Origin: Lepidodermella squamata
Lineage: Eukaryota > Gastrotricha
Length of the DNA stretch: 64,000 nt
Assembly (NCBI GenBank): GCA_047495785.1
Contig: JBLDXI010000015.1
Span: 1,922,001-1,986,000, forward strand
Reading direction: 5' to 3'
In this document: positions 23,253 to 35,200 of the stretch, piece after piece
Numbering within the stretch: position 1 is the first letter of the stretch
How the letters are laid out: each line of letters begins with the position of its first letter
Translations under genes and position numbers: made by a program
The notes under the pieces: generated by a model
Database searches by the model: none
What the model saw: the letters and a program-made list of their open reading frames with translations, nothing else
Told to the model about the DNA's origin: nothing

Positions 23253-23485
23253 TTTTCTAGAAAAATTAATAGTTTCACAATTATGCAAAGAAAATTTATT
23301 GTATGAGCTCAAAGTTGCTAAAAAGACGACGAAGAAAATCACGATTTTTCACGTAGCACTGGTGTCATATGTCATCAGATGACAGCTATTTCACGGCTGG
23401 AATTCACAGAAAGAAGAGAAAAACTTGTCACTATAAATCTGAAATTGATAGTCACTGGTTGTAAAATGCGAAATTTAGCAGTTGT
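23253..23485 (-). promoter_or_regulatory. SSRP1-EMC8 intercistronic region with poly(A) signal and acceptor
   Basis: Reading on the minus strand from the SSRP1 stop, the gap contains an AATAAA (complement of 23295-23300), then about 38 nt later a pyrimidine-rich acceptor TTTTTCTAG (AG at 23257-23258), then four A residues and the EMC8 ATG. This is the order expected between two genes of a trans-spliced operon. It could also be a separate EMC8 promoter with a 5' UTR intron. Confidence 0.5.
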
Positions 23486-25669
23486 TTAATCGCTATCTTC
23501 ATCAGCCGAAGAAACCTTGCTGCTCGAAGCTTCAGATTCAGAACTGGTCGAGTCGTCGACGTCACTCGGCACCAAATCACTAGATTTCGATTTCGACGCA
23601 GATTTAGCCGGCGATTTCGTTGTAGCACTTGAGCTTGCAGCAGGCTTGGAACTGCTGCCGCCCTTCTTGTTGTACTCCACCATATCCCGCTCATACCGAG
23701 CCCTGTCGTCCTTGGCCAACTTTTCGTACTTCGTCTTGTCGGTACATTTCTTCCACAACTCGCCCATAATTCGAGCAATATCCGCGACACCAGCTTTAGG
23801 ATTTTCTGACTTGACCTTAGCGCGTTGCTCGTTCGTGAAGAAAAAGAAGGCAGTCGTCGGTTTTTTCGGCGCGTTCGGGTCTTTCGCTTTCTTCTCCTTC
23901 CGCGGCCTTTTACCGGTTGGGGTTGATGGTTTCTTAGCCGGGGCTGGTTTTTTCGCAGCAGGGGCTGGTTTCGACTTCTTGACCGGTGGTTTTTCTTCCT
24001 CAGATTCGCTCTCCGACGCACTTCCTGAGCTAGACCCAGACCCAGATTCGGACCCTGATTCAGAAGCCGAGCTCTCAGATGCCGACTTCTCAGAACCACT
24101 CGTAGATTTCCGCTTAGCCTCCTTGACAGGTTTCTTCGACTTCTTCTCATCGCCGCTCTCGCCTTCACTTTCACTAGTGCTTGAAGTGTCTTTCGGCGCT
24201 TTTGCGTCCTTGTTCGGATCGTAGTCATCATCCTCGTCGTCCTCATCGCCATCCGACCCACCATCGTCGTCGTCATCGGCTGGTTGCGATTTGCCCTCGG
24301 CTTTGACTCGTTCCAAGTAGTGATCTGGCTCTGCGTCGTCTTCGTCATCTTCCATATCTTCATCGTACATGCGACCACCTTTCTCGCCCTTATTCTTGAC
24401 AGGAAGCTGCTTCTCGCGGACGTAATCAAACAGCGGGTCGTATTCGCGCTTGTCAATACCCGAAAACGTGTATGAAGAACCGCCTTTAGTTTCGATTTCG
24501 AAATCAAAAGATTTTACGAAGCCTTGTTGAGATCGAGCAAAATTGACGGATAAAATTTCTTCGAAGCGAATATAGATCGGCGGCTTCGGAACGAACATAA
24601 AACCACGTTCCAGCGGGTAGAGGAAACCAACGCCGGCTTTGTATGAGCAGCTCAAGAACTGACTGCCGAAAACAGCTGCCTTGAAATTGCCAGGGATAGT
24701 CAATTTACGGTTGACAAGAGCTTTAAATACTCGGCTGAAGACTTCGAATTCGGGTCCCGACATTTCTTTCTGCAACTTGCCATCGTATTTATTCTTGAAA
24801 TCTTCCTCTGGGAGATTTACTTCGAAATTGGTCAGCTCTTGATCTTTATCGAAGTTACAGACCAAAAAGTGATAACGAGTTTGGCCTTGTTTGATCGGCG
24901 GATCGAGCGCGACTACGAAAAATACATGACGATCTTTGTGGGGCAGTAAGAATAATCGCAGAATAGTGGAATAGGCGATTTTGTAATCGAAAGATTTGCC
25001 ATGGAGCTGTAGGAAAGTCGGATACAATTTGATGTCGTAGCGACCACGAGGCTGTACGAGACTGACTTCAGAGAAGACCGCAATCGCATCTCCGGTTGTG
25101 CGAATTACATCAGCGCGACTCATAACCTTTTCGCAGAACATATCGACGCATGAGTTGTCAGGGTCAGGAACATGGAATCGAATTTCCATTAAAGAGATGG
25201 GCGCATCATCGTATTGATGCAGGGCGATTGATACTTCGTTCTTGCCGGGAGTGCAGTTGGACACGGAGTTGAGCGGGATTTCAAAAGCTGGCTGATCTTC
25301 AACGTCAAAACATAATGTATTGCCTTCAAACTTCGCTTTGCCCCAATTCCAGCCTTTCAAAGACAGCTCTTCTTTTTGAAGCTCTTTGCCAAAGGTGTTT
25401 TGACAGAACCTTGACAAGTTATCGTAGTCACCTTCCTTCAATCCATCGAAAAAGAAGATTTGACCTGATTTGACAGCTACTCGTAAGCAAGCGCCTTTGG
25501 CTCTTAGCGTCCAAGATAGCTTCTCGATATCAGAGGCGGTGATGCTGTCAATGCGGCCAGACTTAATGTCTTTAAAAATAATTGAAGTGGGTTGTAGCTT
25601 TAAACGACCAGGGTGCATGCATCCTCGTGATTCTTGCAGTACGTCCGTGTATTCAATGACGTCCGCCAT
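23486..25669 (-). CDS. SSRP1: FACT complex subunit SSRP1
   Basis: A single uninterrupted exon of 727 residues. SSRP1 pairs with SPT16 in FACT, the histone chaperone that opens and rebuilds nucleosomes during transcription and replication. Domains in order: N-terminal Pob3-like domain (from MADVIEYTDVLQESRG; GRLKLQPTSIIFKD), the structure-specific recognition PH domain around 195-330 (RADVIRTTGDAIAVFSEV, GRYDIKLYPTFLQLHGK), the middle PH domain around 335-430 (GFLYPLERGFMFVPKPP), an acidic tract, a long Lys/Ser/Pro-rich linker, one HMG box near 597-667 (KDPNAPKKPTTAFFFF, ARIMGELWKK) and a Ser/acidic tail. The lack of introns in a 2.2 kb coding region is unusual among its neighbours. An acceptor-like TTGTTAG lies 12 nt before the ATG. 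The gene diverges from RANGAP1. Confidence 0.97.
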   Translation of the reverse strand: MADVIEYTDVLQESRGCMHPGRLKLQPTSIIFKDIKSGRIDSITASDIEKLSWTLRAKGACLRVAVKSGQIFFFDGLKEGDYDNLSRFCQNTFGKELQKEELSLKGWNWGKAKFEGNTLCFDVEDQPAFEIPLNSVSNCTPGKNEVSIALHQYDDAPISLMEIRFHVPDPDNSCVDMFCEKVMSRADVIRTTGDAIAVFSEVSLVQPRGRYDIKLYPTFLQLHGKSFDYKIAYSTILRLFLLPHKDRHVFFVVALDPPIKQGQTRYHFLVCNFDKDQELTNFEVNLPEEDFKNKYDGKLQKEMSGPEFEVFSRVFKALVNRKLTIPGNFKAAVFGSQFLSCSYKAGVGFLYPLERGFMFVPKPPIYIRFEEILSVNFARSQQGFVKSFDFEIETKGGSSYTFSGIDKREYDPLFDYVREKQLPVKNKGEKGGRMYDEDMEDDEDDAEPDHYLERVKAEGKSQPADDDDDGGSDGDEDDEDDDYDPNKDAKAPKDTSSTSESEGESGDEKKSKKPVKEAKRKSTSGSEKSASESSASESGSESGSGSSSGSASESESEEEKPPVKKSKPAPAAKKPAPAKKPSTPTGKRPRKEKKAKDPNAPKKPTTAFFFFTNEQRAKVKSENPKAGVADIARIMGELWKKCTDKTKYEKLAKDDRARYERDMVEYNKKGGSSSKPAASSSATTKSPAKSASKSKSSDLVPSDVDDSTSSESEASSSKVSSADEDSD

Positions 25670-26463
25670 TTTACGTAAAATCTAACAAGGAAAGATCAAA
25701 ATAATCCAGCTAATTCAGCTAATTCAGCATAATCAAAACTCAGGAACGACCAAAACTGCAGGCATAAAGATTCTGGCATAAAGATGGCCGATAACTGAAA
25801 GACACTGTTCTGACTAGAGTAATCGATTTCTTGTAAGGAACAAAAAACAGGCTTTTTTGGTGGGGGGAAGGTACTGACTTCTCTAAAAACAACAAATAAC
25901 AGCAGTTCAGGGTGAAATGCGAATGCAAAACATGTTGAGACCTCGCTAAACTCAGCAGCAAAACGCGCTTTTCCGCATTTCCGCGCGCTTTCATTTGAGG
26001 AGCTTTATTTGTTTTTCGCGTATATTAAGATTAAAATATGCGTAAATCAACCAGTAGACTGAGTCAATATATGAGGTTCACCTACTTAGGTATTTTGGCC
26101 AAATATTTTCAAGGTTTTTTTTTCATCACGCGGGCAACGTTGACCAGAGCAAAAGCGTTGTGCAGTTGGAACGAATCTGAATCCTAAAGCGGGACGCATG
26201 ATGCCAACTGCGCGTTCGTATTGGTAAGTGAAATCCATACTTTGCCTATCAGGTAACCGAAGTTATCAAAGAGTCGAGCTTTCCCTCGCTTGAATGTTAG
26301 GCTTGGATTCCAGTTTTTCGGTGTGATTGATGATCGATATCTATGAGCTTTTCCCTGTCGCCAGGTTGCTACTCATAGGATTGCGCGTAACTATATTCTA
26401 TAAGGGTGGCTACATTTTTGATAAAATTTGATTTCGGCTTAGAATTCATATTAATACAAAGCA
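25670..26463. promoter_or_regulatory. Divergent promoter region of SSRP1 and RANGAP1
   Basis: 794 bp between two start codons pointing away from each other. No coding signal is seen. It should hold both promoters. An acceptor-like site lies near each end: TTAG 12 nt before the SSRP1 ATG and GGCTTAG 21 nt before the RANGAP1 ATG. No clear TATA box is recognisable. Confidence 0.65.
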
Positions 26464-28767
26464 ATGGCATCCAACACCCCGTCGCCTGCTGATATGGTTT
26501 CAATAGCTCCGCTTGGTCTTGCCAGGGTGGACACATTCAAAGATGGTAAGTTCATACATTACTTGGTTTGCGCGCTTTTCAATAAGTTGTTTATTTCAGC
26601 CGATCCAATCGTGAAACTTATTAAAGATGCTAAACGCATGCGTATATTATCGCTTGTGGGTACATCAGTCGGGGTTGACGCAGCCGCTGCGATTGGTCAA
26701 GCGATTGCTAGTCATACCGAGCTTCAAGAAGCCTGGTGGGCGGACATGTTCGTTAGCCGATTGAAAACCGAGATTCCCGATGCACTCATCCATCTCGGTA
26801 ATGGGTTGTCGACAGGTGGTTGCCGTTTGACTGTGCTAGATCTTAGTGACAATGCCATTGGACCTGTTGGCTTCAAGGGACTCGGACCTTGGCTTGTCTC
26901 TCCAGTATGTTACGGTCTTGAAGAGCTCAAACTGAACAACACTGGCATGGGTCCTCACGGCGCATCGCTGCTTGCTGAAGCTTTGGACCAGCTGGTCGAT
27001 GCTACAAAGAGCTTGGGAGGTTTCAAGCTGAAGTCATTCGTCTGCGGTCGATCGCGGTTGGAAAATGAAGGTGCCAAAAAGTTGGCTGCGGTTTTTGCTA
27101 AGATGGGTCATCTTGAAAAGATCGTGATTCCTCAAGATGGCATCGGCCACGAGGGTATCTCCGCTATCTGCAACGCTTTGAAATCGAATCCGAAAATGAA
27201 GCACATTGATTTTTCTGATAATACGTTAACAAAACCTGGAAGTGAAGCGGTTGCCATGATATTGCCTGACATGAAGGAACTGGAAGTGTTGATTCTCGGC
27301 GACTGTTTGCTTAGCGACGATGGTGCATTAGCGATTGCTTCGTCTCTTGAGCATTCCCATTTACCAAAACTTCGTCACTTATCTATTCAATACAACGAGT
27401 TGGGCCTGGAGTCAGTCATGGCAGTTGTTGAATCGCTTGAACAAAAGACTGCGCTCGAGGCGTTTGAAATTAGCGGAAATCCTATCGGTCGTCAAGGTGG
27501 CGATCAAGTTGAAGCTATGCTGGACGCATTGGGTAAAGCTAACGTCCTTGGCGAGCTTGTGTAAGTTGAGCTGGTATCTCATGTGAAATTATTTATATTT
27601 ATTACAATAACAGAGAAATTGACGACGAATACGAAGAGGATGACGATGATGAAGACGGAGATGATGCCGGGGAGGAAGATCTTGAAAACGGTGGAAATGG
27701 TGACTATAACGGGAAGGACGAGCAACTGCTCGAAAATTCAGGCCGATTTGACGACAAAAGCAACAAAAGTCTAGATGCCCTTTGCGTTCGTGGCGTAAGC
27801 ATAAAAGCTGCTGCTGCTTCTCCCGGCCAGAAATCGTCGTCATCAAACGTGAGTTGATAAATCACTTGATAAAGGGATGGGCCAAATGATTTAAACACGT
27901 TAGGCTGGTTGCGATGAACAATAAGTGCAAATGAATTTATATACTGCGTGATTTTCTCGAAAACCTGTGATAACTATCGACTCATTTCAATTTTTTTACG
28001 TTTTATTTGCCTGAATTTTGTTTGAAATCTTCTGAAAAGTCAGAATAAAGGCCAATTTGTTATTGAATGGGTGATTTATATCGGGTGAATTGCTGTTTCT
28101 AGCCCCTCATCGCGCTGTTTGATGATGTTACTGCGTCAACAGAAACAAGAACAAGCAGCCCGACGCCGCAGACCGCTTTGAATTTATTTAAGAAAGTTCC
28201 TAACCAGAATCTCGAGCGAGCATGGGTTGAGGAGCTGGCCAAGCGATTTCCATGCACCCTTGAGCTGTCTCTACACCTGCTGGTCCAATTAGCTTCGGCG
28301 GTCGATAGCGCTGGCGCATCGCAGGCGAACGGGATCAACGTTGAGGCAGTCATTAAATTCGCAGACTCACTCCTCGGCGAACTCAAGGCTTTCTACACGA
28401 CTTCTCCCACGTCGCCTCTTGCTAGTTTCGATAATGGATTAGGTAAAAAAAGTGAATTTAAGGTTCTTTATAAATTCTATGTTAAAACTTTTCAGCATCT
28501 GCGTTTTTATCGGCTTTCGGCCTCGTGAAGGGTGAAGCGTTGCGAAATGCGCGACGTGCCTTGCCAACCCGAGGAGCCGTGTGGCGACTAGTCAGCCACC
28601 TTAACACCCAGCCGTACTTCACCGGAGCCGCTAGAATCGTCAAATCATTCCTCGACGCGACGGCCTCGTCCGGCTGGGGCGCCCCGTTTGCGCCCGGTTC
28701 TCACCAGGACATTGTCCGGCGTCATCTCATCGGCTCGCTGGGGCCAAATGCGACAGCCACGAATTGA
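26464..28767 (+). CDS. RANGAP1: Ran GTPase-activating protein 1
   Basis: Exons 26464-26545, 26600-27560, 27614-27848, 28103-28442, 28496-28767; 629 residues. RanGAP stimulates GTP hydrolysis by Ran in the cytoplasm and thereby drives nuclear transport and spindle assembly. The leucine-rich repeat domain fills roughly 30-345 (LIHLGNGLST, LDLSDNAIGPVGFKG, ELKLNNTGMGPHGA, RSRLENEGAKKLA). An Asp/Glu tract follows at the start of exon 3 (EIDDEYEEDDDDEDG). The C-terminal helical domain ends with FGLVKGEAL, where V-K551-G-E sits at the place of the vertebrate LKSE SUMO site. The first intron is short and in frame, so a naive reading runs through it. The stop is followed in frame by two more (TGA TAA TAG). 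APEX1 follows 174 bp downstream. Confidence 0.95.
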
Positions 28768-28941
28768 TAATAGCGACAATCATGTTTTAGGATATTACTT
28801 TGATTCGTTTTGCGCCCTCTTTCATTTCACGGTTATACGAAACATGTGATGCCTGAAGTTACTGTGTTGCAAAATAACGTACTTTCTTTTATCAGAAAGC
28901 TGACTGATTTCTCAAATTAAAAATTTATAGATTTTTTGATA
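28768..28941 (+). promoter_or_regulatory. RANGAP1-APEX1 intercistronic region with acceptor-like site
   Basis: The gap between two plus-strand genes is only 174 bp. It ends in an AT-rich run and TTTATAG (AG at 28929-28930), 11 nt before the APEX1 ATG. No canonical AATAAA is visible (AAAATAA near 28873 is the closest). It could be a weak operon junction or a compact promoter. Confidence 0.4.
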
Positions 28942-31900
28942 ATGCCTCCTCGTAAACGAAAGGCCCCTGTAAAGAAAGAAGAAGCTGAGGATAAATCGTC
29001 GTCTGAGGACGAAAAACCTGCGAAAAAAACGCCGGCTAAGAAAAAGAAGCCTGAAGTTGAGAAAACGGAAATAGCCGAGATTGTTGTCGATAATTCCGCG
29101 AAGCAAATGAAAGCTGCGTTGAAAGTGTTGTGTTGGAACGTGAACGGCATTCGAGCCTGGGTGAAGAAAGGATCGCCGCTGAAGTACGTGACAGACCTTG
29201 CAGCGGATATTGTGTGTTTTCAAGAGGTGAAATGTGCCGAGGATGAAGTTCCGGCCGAGTTGAAGAAGGCCATGCCTGGCTATGAGATGTACTGGTTGAC
29301 GGGCGAGAAGTCGGGTTATGCTGGTGTGGCGATGTTGTCGCGACTGAAGCCGAAGAAAGTGACGTTTGGTCTCGGCGATCCTGAACATGATGCCGAGGGA
29401 CGAGTTATCACGGCTGAATTCGATAAATTCTTCCTAGTCAATGCTTGTAAGTCTCAAGTAAATTTTCGAATCAGAATAGCTTTTAGCGGAACCATGAGTC
29501 ACTTTTTGAATAGTTTGACGAATTTGAGGCGATGCATGGGTTCTGAATTGAACAGTCGAGTCTTATAGAGATTGTTTTTAGGAATATTTTGGTCTATCTT
29601 GATACCCAAGAAATATCCTAAAAGTGGCTTCAGGCCGCTAGAAAATTCCAAAATTAGGTTCTGCTGCAGCAAATTAGGTTCCGGTAAAAGGAATGATTTT
29701 CGAATGACTTATATTCGATATCTCGTCGGCCGTACAATACTAGGTTTAATTTTATTCATTTTTTAAAGATCAAGGTGAAGTAACATTTTCGCCTGTTTAG
29801 AGCCACTAAACTACTTTGAGTAGGGAAATCGCTTTATTTTTCTCCATCACCAGGGGTCCGATATGACCCCACAATTTGGGTGTCAAAATCTAACATGAAA
29901 TTAGGATGGATCTCGGACTAACAGAATTGCCATCTGGCATAAGAGGCGGGCCAATTCTGATGAACGCACAGTGGAAAGCCATAGGTAGAGAAAAAATTGC
30001 TGCGAGCAAATTTCAAGTTCAAGTCAAGCATTTCGTGTAACAGAAAAGAGCTAATTCATCACCAGGCGCAGTGAGGTAGAATTTCGAGGCTAACCAGGCG
30101 TTTTGCCGCTCAGAATCCTGTTAAATTTCCGGTTCGGACGAAGAAGTTCGAGTTTTAAGTTTCAGCGAGTAAGTTTCGAATTGATGCCAAAGTTAGCCAA
30201 ATATGAAGTGATGAGTTCTTCGTAATACTTGCTCCGTCGGCGTACATATCATATTGGATTTCGAGTTCTACGTTAATATAGACAGATGAATTAGAGCAAG
30301 GCATAAATGGAGTCGATCCTTCATCTGAGGTCAATTTAATTAGCTTGCAAATTGCCTGGGAAAATCATGAAAAATTCCGCAGCAGGTTTTTTTCAACCAA
30401 GTGAAATTCCGAAAATTATGGAATAATTTACCATTTCGGGGCGTTAATTGGTTAAATTGGGTAGAAAATATCCCGATACTTGCTTGGAGTAATGAAGGAG
30501 CATAAATTGGGGGAATTCCTCAAAGGCGGAAACTGGCCGCAAGTAGGGCACAGTGTCGATGATCGTCGAAATCGGGATGTCAAACGGAAGTTCATCACAT
30601 AGTTTTTGTTGCCAGTCGGCGGCCGAGAGCAGTGGTTAGGTCTAGCTAATCCGCCTTGGCTTTTTGAAGGTGCTGGCTTCAAAGATACATCAGAAGAAGC
30701 CGCAGTGGGCGTAAAAACCATCAGTTCATTGTTTTTGTGAGGCAAATAATCGAGCCACGTTTATACACTGGATCGTGGCGAGGCTTCTGAACAAGAACAC
30801 CGTGCCGATGCGCACCAATCCCGGTGGTTTCAAAATACGAGTAAAGCTGTGATACTCGAGGCACTCTACCAGAAATTTCGATCATTTCGCATCGATTTGG
30901 TGAAAGGATTCAGCGAGATGTTCAACAGCAACAATCGCCTGAGCAGCGATTCACTTGCATCAAAGTTAAAATAGAGCACTTATTCTCCGGTTTTCGTACG
31001 AACCATCTCAGAAATAGACGGATTTTATCGCAGCGGCGACGGATATTGTGGTCAGCATTTGACCAGTATCGAAAATTTTGTATATTTACGCAGTCATTCA
31101 CTCGGAACAGCGTCTCCTCTCTGGCAAGAATTTGCGTCAAAAAAATTTCGAGCTCATCCGCCTCTTTTTCGAGAAGTCATTTGCAGAAATTCACGTGTTT
31201 CTGGTAATCCTCGGCTTGCAGAGTCAGTTTATATGGGTGGAAATAAAATTTTGGGAATTGACGTTCTCTCGATAAATAGCATTCGCGACATTTCAGTCAG
31301 AGAGGCCTTTAGTATCAATTTATTAAATTCGAGAATTTTTGTTTTTTTCACGACCTGGAAATCGACCAGGCTAGGCTGTTTGTGATTTTTTAAATCACCA
31401 GATTTCCGCTGTTTATTTTGAAAGTTTGAATTTTATAAATTTTAATTTCGTTTTAATTTCTTAGACGTTCCCAATTCTGGCCGCGGCTTGCCTCGCCTCG
31501 ACTATCGCACTTCGAAGTGGGAACCAGCCATGCGTGACCACCTGGCTAAACTCAACAAGACGAAACCGGTCATAATGTGCGGTGACCTCAACGTGGCTCA
31601 CAAGGAAATTGACCTCGCCAACCCGAAAACGAACGTCAAAAACGCCGGTTTCACGCCTCAGGAACGCGCGGAGTTCGATAAGCTGCTGAAGCTTGGTTTT
31701 AGCGACTCGTTTCGTCATTTCTACCCGGTAATATATTTTGCAAAATTTCAGATAAAAATGAATTATTTTTTTATTTAGGATAAAAAAGATGCCTACACCT
31801 TCTGGTCAGCTCGTGGTGGAGCCCGTGAAAACAACGTCGGTTGGCGCCTCGATTACTTCATCGTTTCGGATCGTTTCAAGTCAAATCTAGTCGATTCCAC

Positions 31901-31964
31901 GATTTCAGGACCGACAGTTACTGGAAGTGACCACTGCCCTTTGATTTTGTACGCTAATCCGTGA
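28942..31964 (+). CDS. APEX1: AP endonuclease 1 (exonuclease III family)
   Basis: Exons 28942-29446, 31465-31727, 31779-31964; 317 residues, close to the 318 of human APE1. The enzyme cuts DNA 5' to abasic sites in base-excision repair. The N-terminal 55 or so residues are Lys/Glu-rich with likely nuclear signals (RKRKAPVKK). Catalytic and metal residues are all present: N66 in WNVNGIRA, E95 in FQEVKC, D209 and N211 in GDLNVAH, D281 in WRLDYF, and D307-H308 in SDHCP. The joined frame restores [13 protein letters not shown] across the first intron, which at about 2 kb is far longer than the others here. An acceptor-like site lies 11 nt before the ATG. AATAAA occurs 26 bp past the stop. Confidence 0.97.
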
Positions 31965-31989
31965 ATTTTCTATCGTTTCTTTTTTACTC

Positions 31990-31995
31990 AATAAA
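31990..31995 (+). terminator. Poly(A) signal of APEX1
   Basis: Canonical AATAAA 26 bp after the APEX1 stop codon, followed by a T-rich stretch. The 328 bp from here to the MCC stop hold two convergent 3' ends and no other gene. Confidence 0.75.
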
Positions 31996-32292
31996 ACACG
32001 CATTTTTCTTATTTTTCGATGTTTTATTTGATTTTATCTCGCTTCAACTACGGTGTTAGAAAACAATAGAGTAACAATTTTTCATAATTTTCCAGGGGCT
32101 CGTCTACCACGCCATTTTATATATAGAATTTTTTACAAACAGGCAACAAATTTTCCGGTTTTTATACAAGAAAAAGATGCAGATAATAATTATTTATATT
32201 ATTATTACGATCGAGTAAAATTATTGAGGTAAAATGATCTATCTACATTCAGCTCAAGCAATAAGACAGCAGCAGCACGATGATAAAATACT

Positions 32293-35200
32293 TCAAAGAT
32301 GCGCCTCGGGAGCAAATGAATGGCCATCCAGTGACAGCCCGATATTAGTCGTCTCCTCCAGCAGCGCGACTTGCTTCTTCAAAAGCGAAACCTTCGTCTC
32401 ATACCGCGACGTAACAGAATTCAACTGCGTCTCCAGCCGTTTGATTCTCTGCTCCTGCTTCTTCCTCGCCCGTTCGTAAGACTCAGACAGCGTAGCATTC
32501 GCCTTGCGCAGCTCGCTCACCAAATCAATCCCACCATCACACATTTGCTTCTCAGCACTTCGCCCGACCATTTCCAGGGTATCAACCAGCTCTTGAATCC
32601 GAGCCCTTAGCCGTTTCTCACGCAGCAACGCCTCAGCTAATTCGGCGTGGACGTTCGAGTTGGCGTTTGAGAACGAATCGCGGTTAGAATCGCTGACATT
32701 CTGCTGCAGAATCTCCTCCAATTTTCGCACTTTATTCGTCGCCTCTTCCAGCTCAAGCCTCGTCTGCTCGAGTTGAACCTTCAAAACTGTAGTCTGCTGA
32801 TCCCGGGCTCGTAATTCAGTCTCTAACGCTCGTTTTTCGCGTTCTAAGATGAAACACTGCGTCCTAGACTCAGCTCGTTGTTCTTTTAAGGTGGCTAATT
32901 CTTGCACTAGAACTGCCGTTTCAATGTGCTGTTGGTGATGATGGCTACTCTGCCCGAATAACGAGTCTTTATTCGACGAGCTAGTTCCGACTGAACTCAA
33001 CGGCAGCGGCGAGTCGAGTAGTGACGTGTTAATCTGAGACTGATGCGATGATTTACACGCGGCTGATTCGAGAACTGGGTCGTTGAGGGTCATCGTCATG
33101 GCCTGCACGTCACGGTCGAGTTGAGCGACGTACTCCCGCAGCCGCTGCTCGTCCAACGAGCTCCAAGAACCCGAGGCAGTGACCACGCCACTCGACTCCT
33201 CAGGCTGGCTAGCTCTAGAACTCGTCGACGAGCAAGTGCCAGTCGCGCGCGGCGATGAGTTCGAATTCGAGGATAAACACCCTAATTCTCCGGATGATGT
33301 CCCAGAAATTCCGCAGGAATTATCCAATCGACTGAGAACTCGTTGCGCCTCAATTTCAGCCTGCCGCCTCGCCGAAACAGCCTGGCCTAACAGCACCGTT
33401 TGTTGGTCCTGGTCGAACTCAGAATTCACCACGCCAACAGTCCGGCAGTGGGCGAGTAGCAACATTTGCTCACTTTCAGACAATTTCAACAAAGCCTGAA
33501 CCGCCTCCGCCTTTTGCATAGCGCAATCTAAAGCCATTCTCAGGCCGGATTGGTTCTCCTCCGATCGAGCTAGGGCAGTCGCGAGATTCGACGCGTGCTG
33601 CCGTTGTTTTTGTAGACTCGACGCTAGTAGATCAGCCGCGGCCTTCAATCTGTCCGCCTTCGACGACCGGCACTCGAGTTCGGCGGCGAATTCAGCCAGT
33701 TTTTCGGGCGGGATTCGGCAGCCGGACGACGCGAGGCTTTGAACGAGTTCTTGAATAACAGCGGCGTGTTCCGTTTCTTCAACGAGATGCTCAGCGACCG
33801 GCGTTGACAGGACGCCGTTGTTCAGCGACAAATCAGCAGCGGTTATCGATGTTGTTTCGTTCGTGCCGAGCAGCATAGGCGAGCACGAGGCGATTCGAGG
33901 CACTTGCCGCACCTCGGCGAGTCGCGACGATGACGACGGCGTCGATGGCAGTTGCGTCGACGACGAATGGCTCGTGCTGTTCTCCATCATCGGCGTCGTC
34001 GGCGAGCCTGGCAAGTCAGAGCCGTTTTTCTGATATTGAATCCGGCGATAAAAATCTTGCGCCTAATAATAAAATCGTAAACTCTGCTAAATTTTGATTA
34101 TTTCAACTACTCACCAATTTTTTGTACCGATCGCGATCGCTCATGCAGCCGATGAGTTGCTGCTTCAAATGCGCAACGAGTTGTTCTTGTTGTTGAAACG
34201 CGCTATCAACCGCTTCGATGTCGACCATAAAATTAGGCTGTTGAGGGACAGGGACCTCGTTAACCGGCTGAAAAGATTGCGAGGCTGTCATTTGTTGTTG
34301 TTGTTGTTGTTGCTGATCTCGACTTTTCCGACGATGGCTTTTGTGGCAATTCTCACGCCGTCTCCGTCTGTGATTCTATAAAAAAAAACAGGAAAAAAAT
34401 TATTAAGGCGGACTTTTTATTTTTTCATTTTCTTACCCGTCGATCGTCAGGATGTTCACCATCGGACGAAGATGACGAAGAATCTGAAGAGCCATGTCTA
34501 TCATCGCCGCTTTCGTGATGCGACAACTCGTCGATTTGTTCGAGGCCGAAATTATTCTGCTGTTGTTGCTGTTGGACTTGCTGCGGCACAAAGTTATTTC
34601 GAGGCTGAGGGACGGCTTGTTGCTGTTGATTCATAACGACGGGCAACGACCGGCGTGGCGGCGGTTTAGGCGCAACAGGCGGTGGTGGTGTTCGCATTTT
34701 TTGCTGCTTTTGCAACTCAACCGCTACGTAGATTTGTTGGTGGTATTTCGCGATCAACGCTTGGAGGTTTGCGATTTGCTGCTCGTCCCCGCAGCCGCCG
34801 TACGACGATCGCTGCATCATCATCGCCAATTTTGCTTCCAACGACTCCTTTTCGCGTTGCAGCCGCGATATCACCGGCATTTCCGGCATATTTTGTTCAC
34901 TCGCCTATAAGCAATAACAACAACACATTTTGATTAATTAAAACGTCGACGTGACATGGCGCTGGTTTTTATGATTTTTCTAACGAGAACGCGGACGTGG
35001 GCAATAAAATTATTTATTGCGGCTGTTAGCTACCGGGTCACGCAGTGCGGATTATGCAGTGCTAATTGCGCAACCCAAACTTGACTTGATATTAATATTA
35101 TTATTATTAGGTATTCATTTAATTTCATTGAGCTAAATTCTCGACAACATCCACAATTATTTCTGCCGTTTCAATTCATACACACGCAGTGGTATTACGA

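Noticed and set aside
23517-24224. 235-residue plus-strand ORF opposite SSRP1
   Set aside because: It is the antisense shadow of the Ser/Lys/acidic SSRP1 coding region; its Phe/Leu/Ser-rich product has no domain.
23452-24507. 351-residue Arg/Lys/Thr-rich minus-strand ORF overlapping SSRP1
   Set aside because: It is the alternative frame of the same low-complexity stretch of SSRP1, which has the conserved frame.
26546-26599. Continuous RANGAP1 reading through the first intron
   Set aside because: The frame is open by chance; a GTAAGT donor, a TTTCAG acceptor and the loss of family similarity in this stretch mark an intron.
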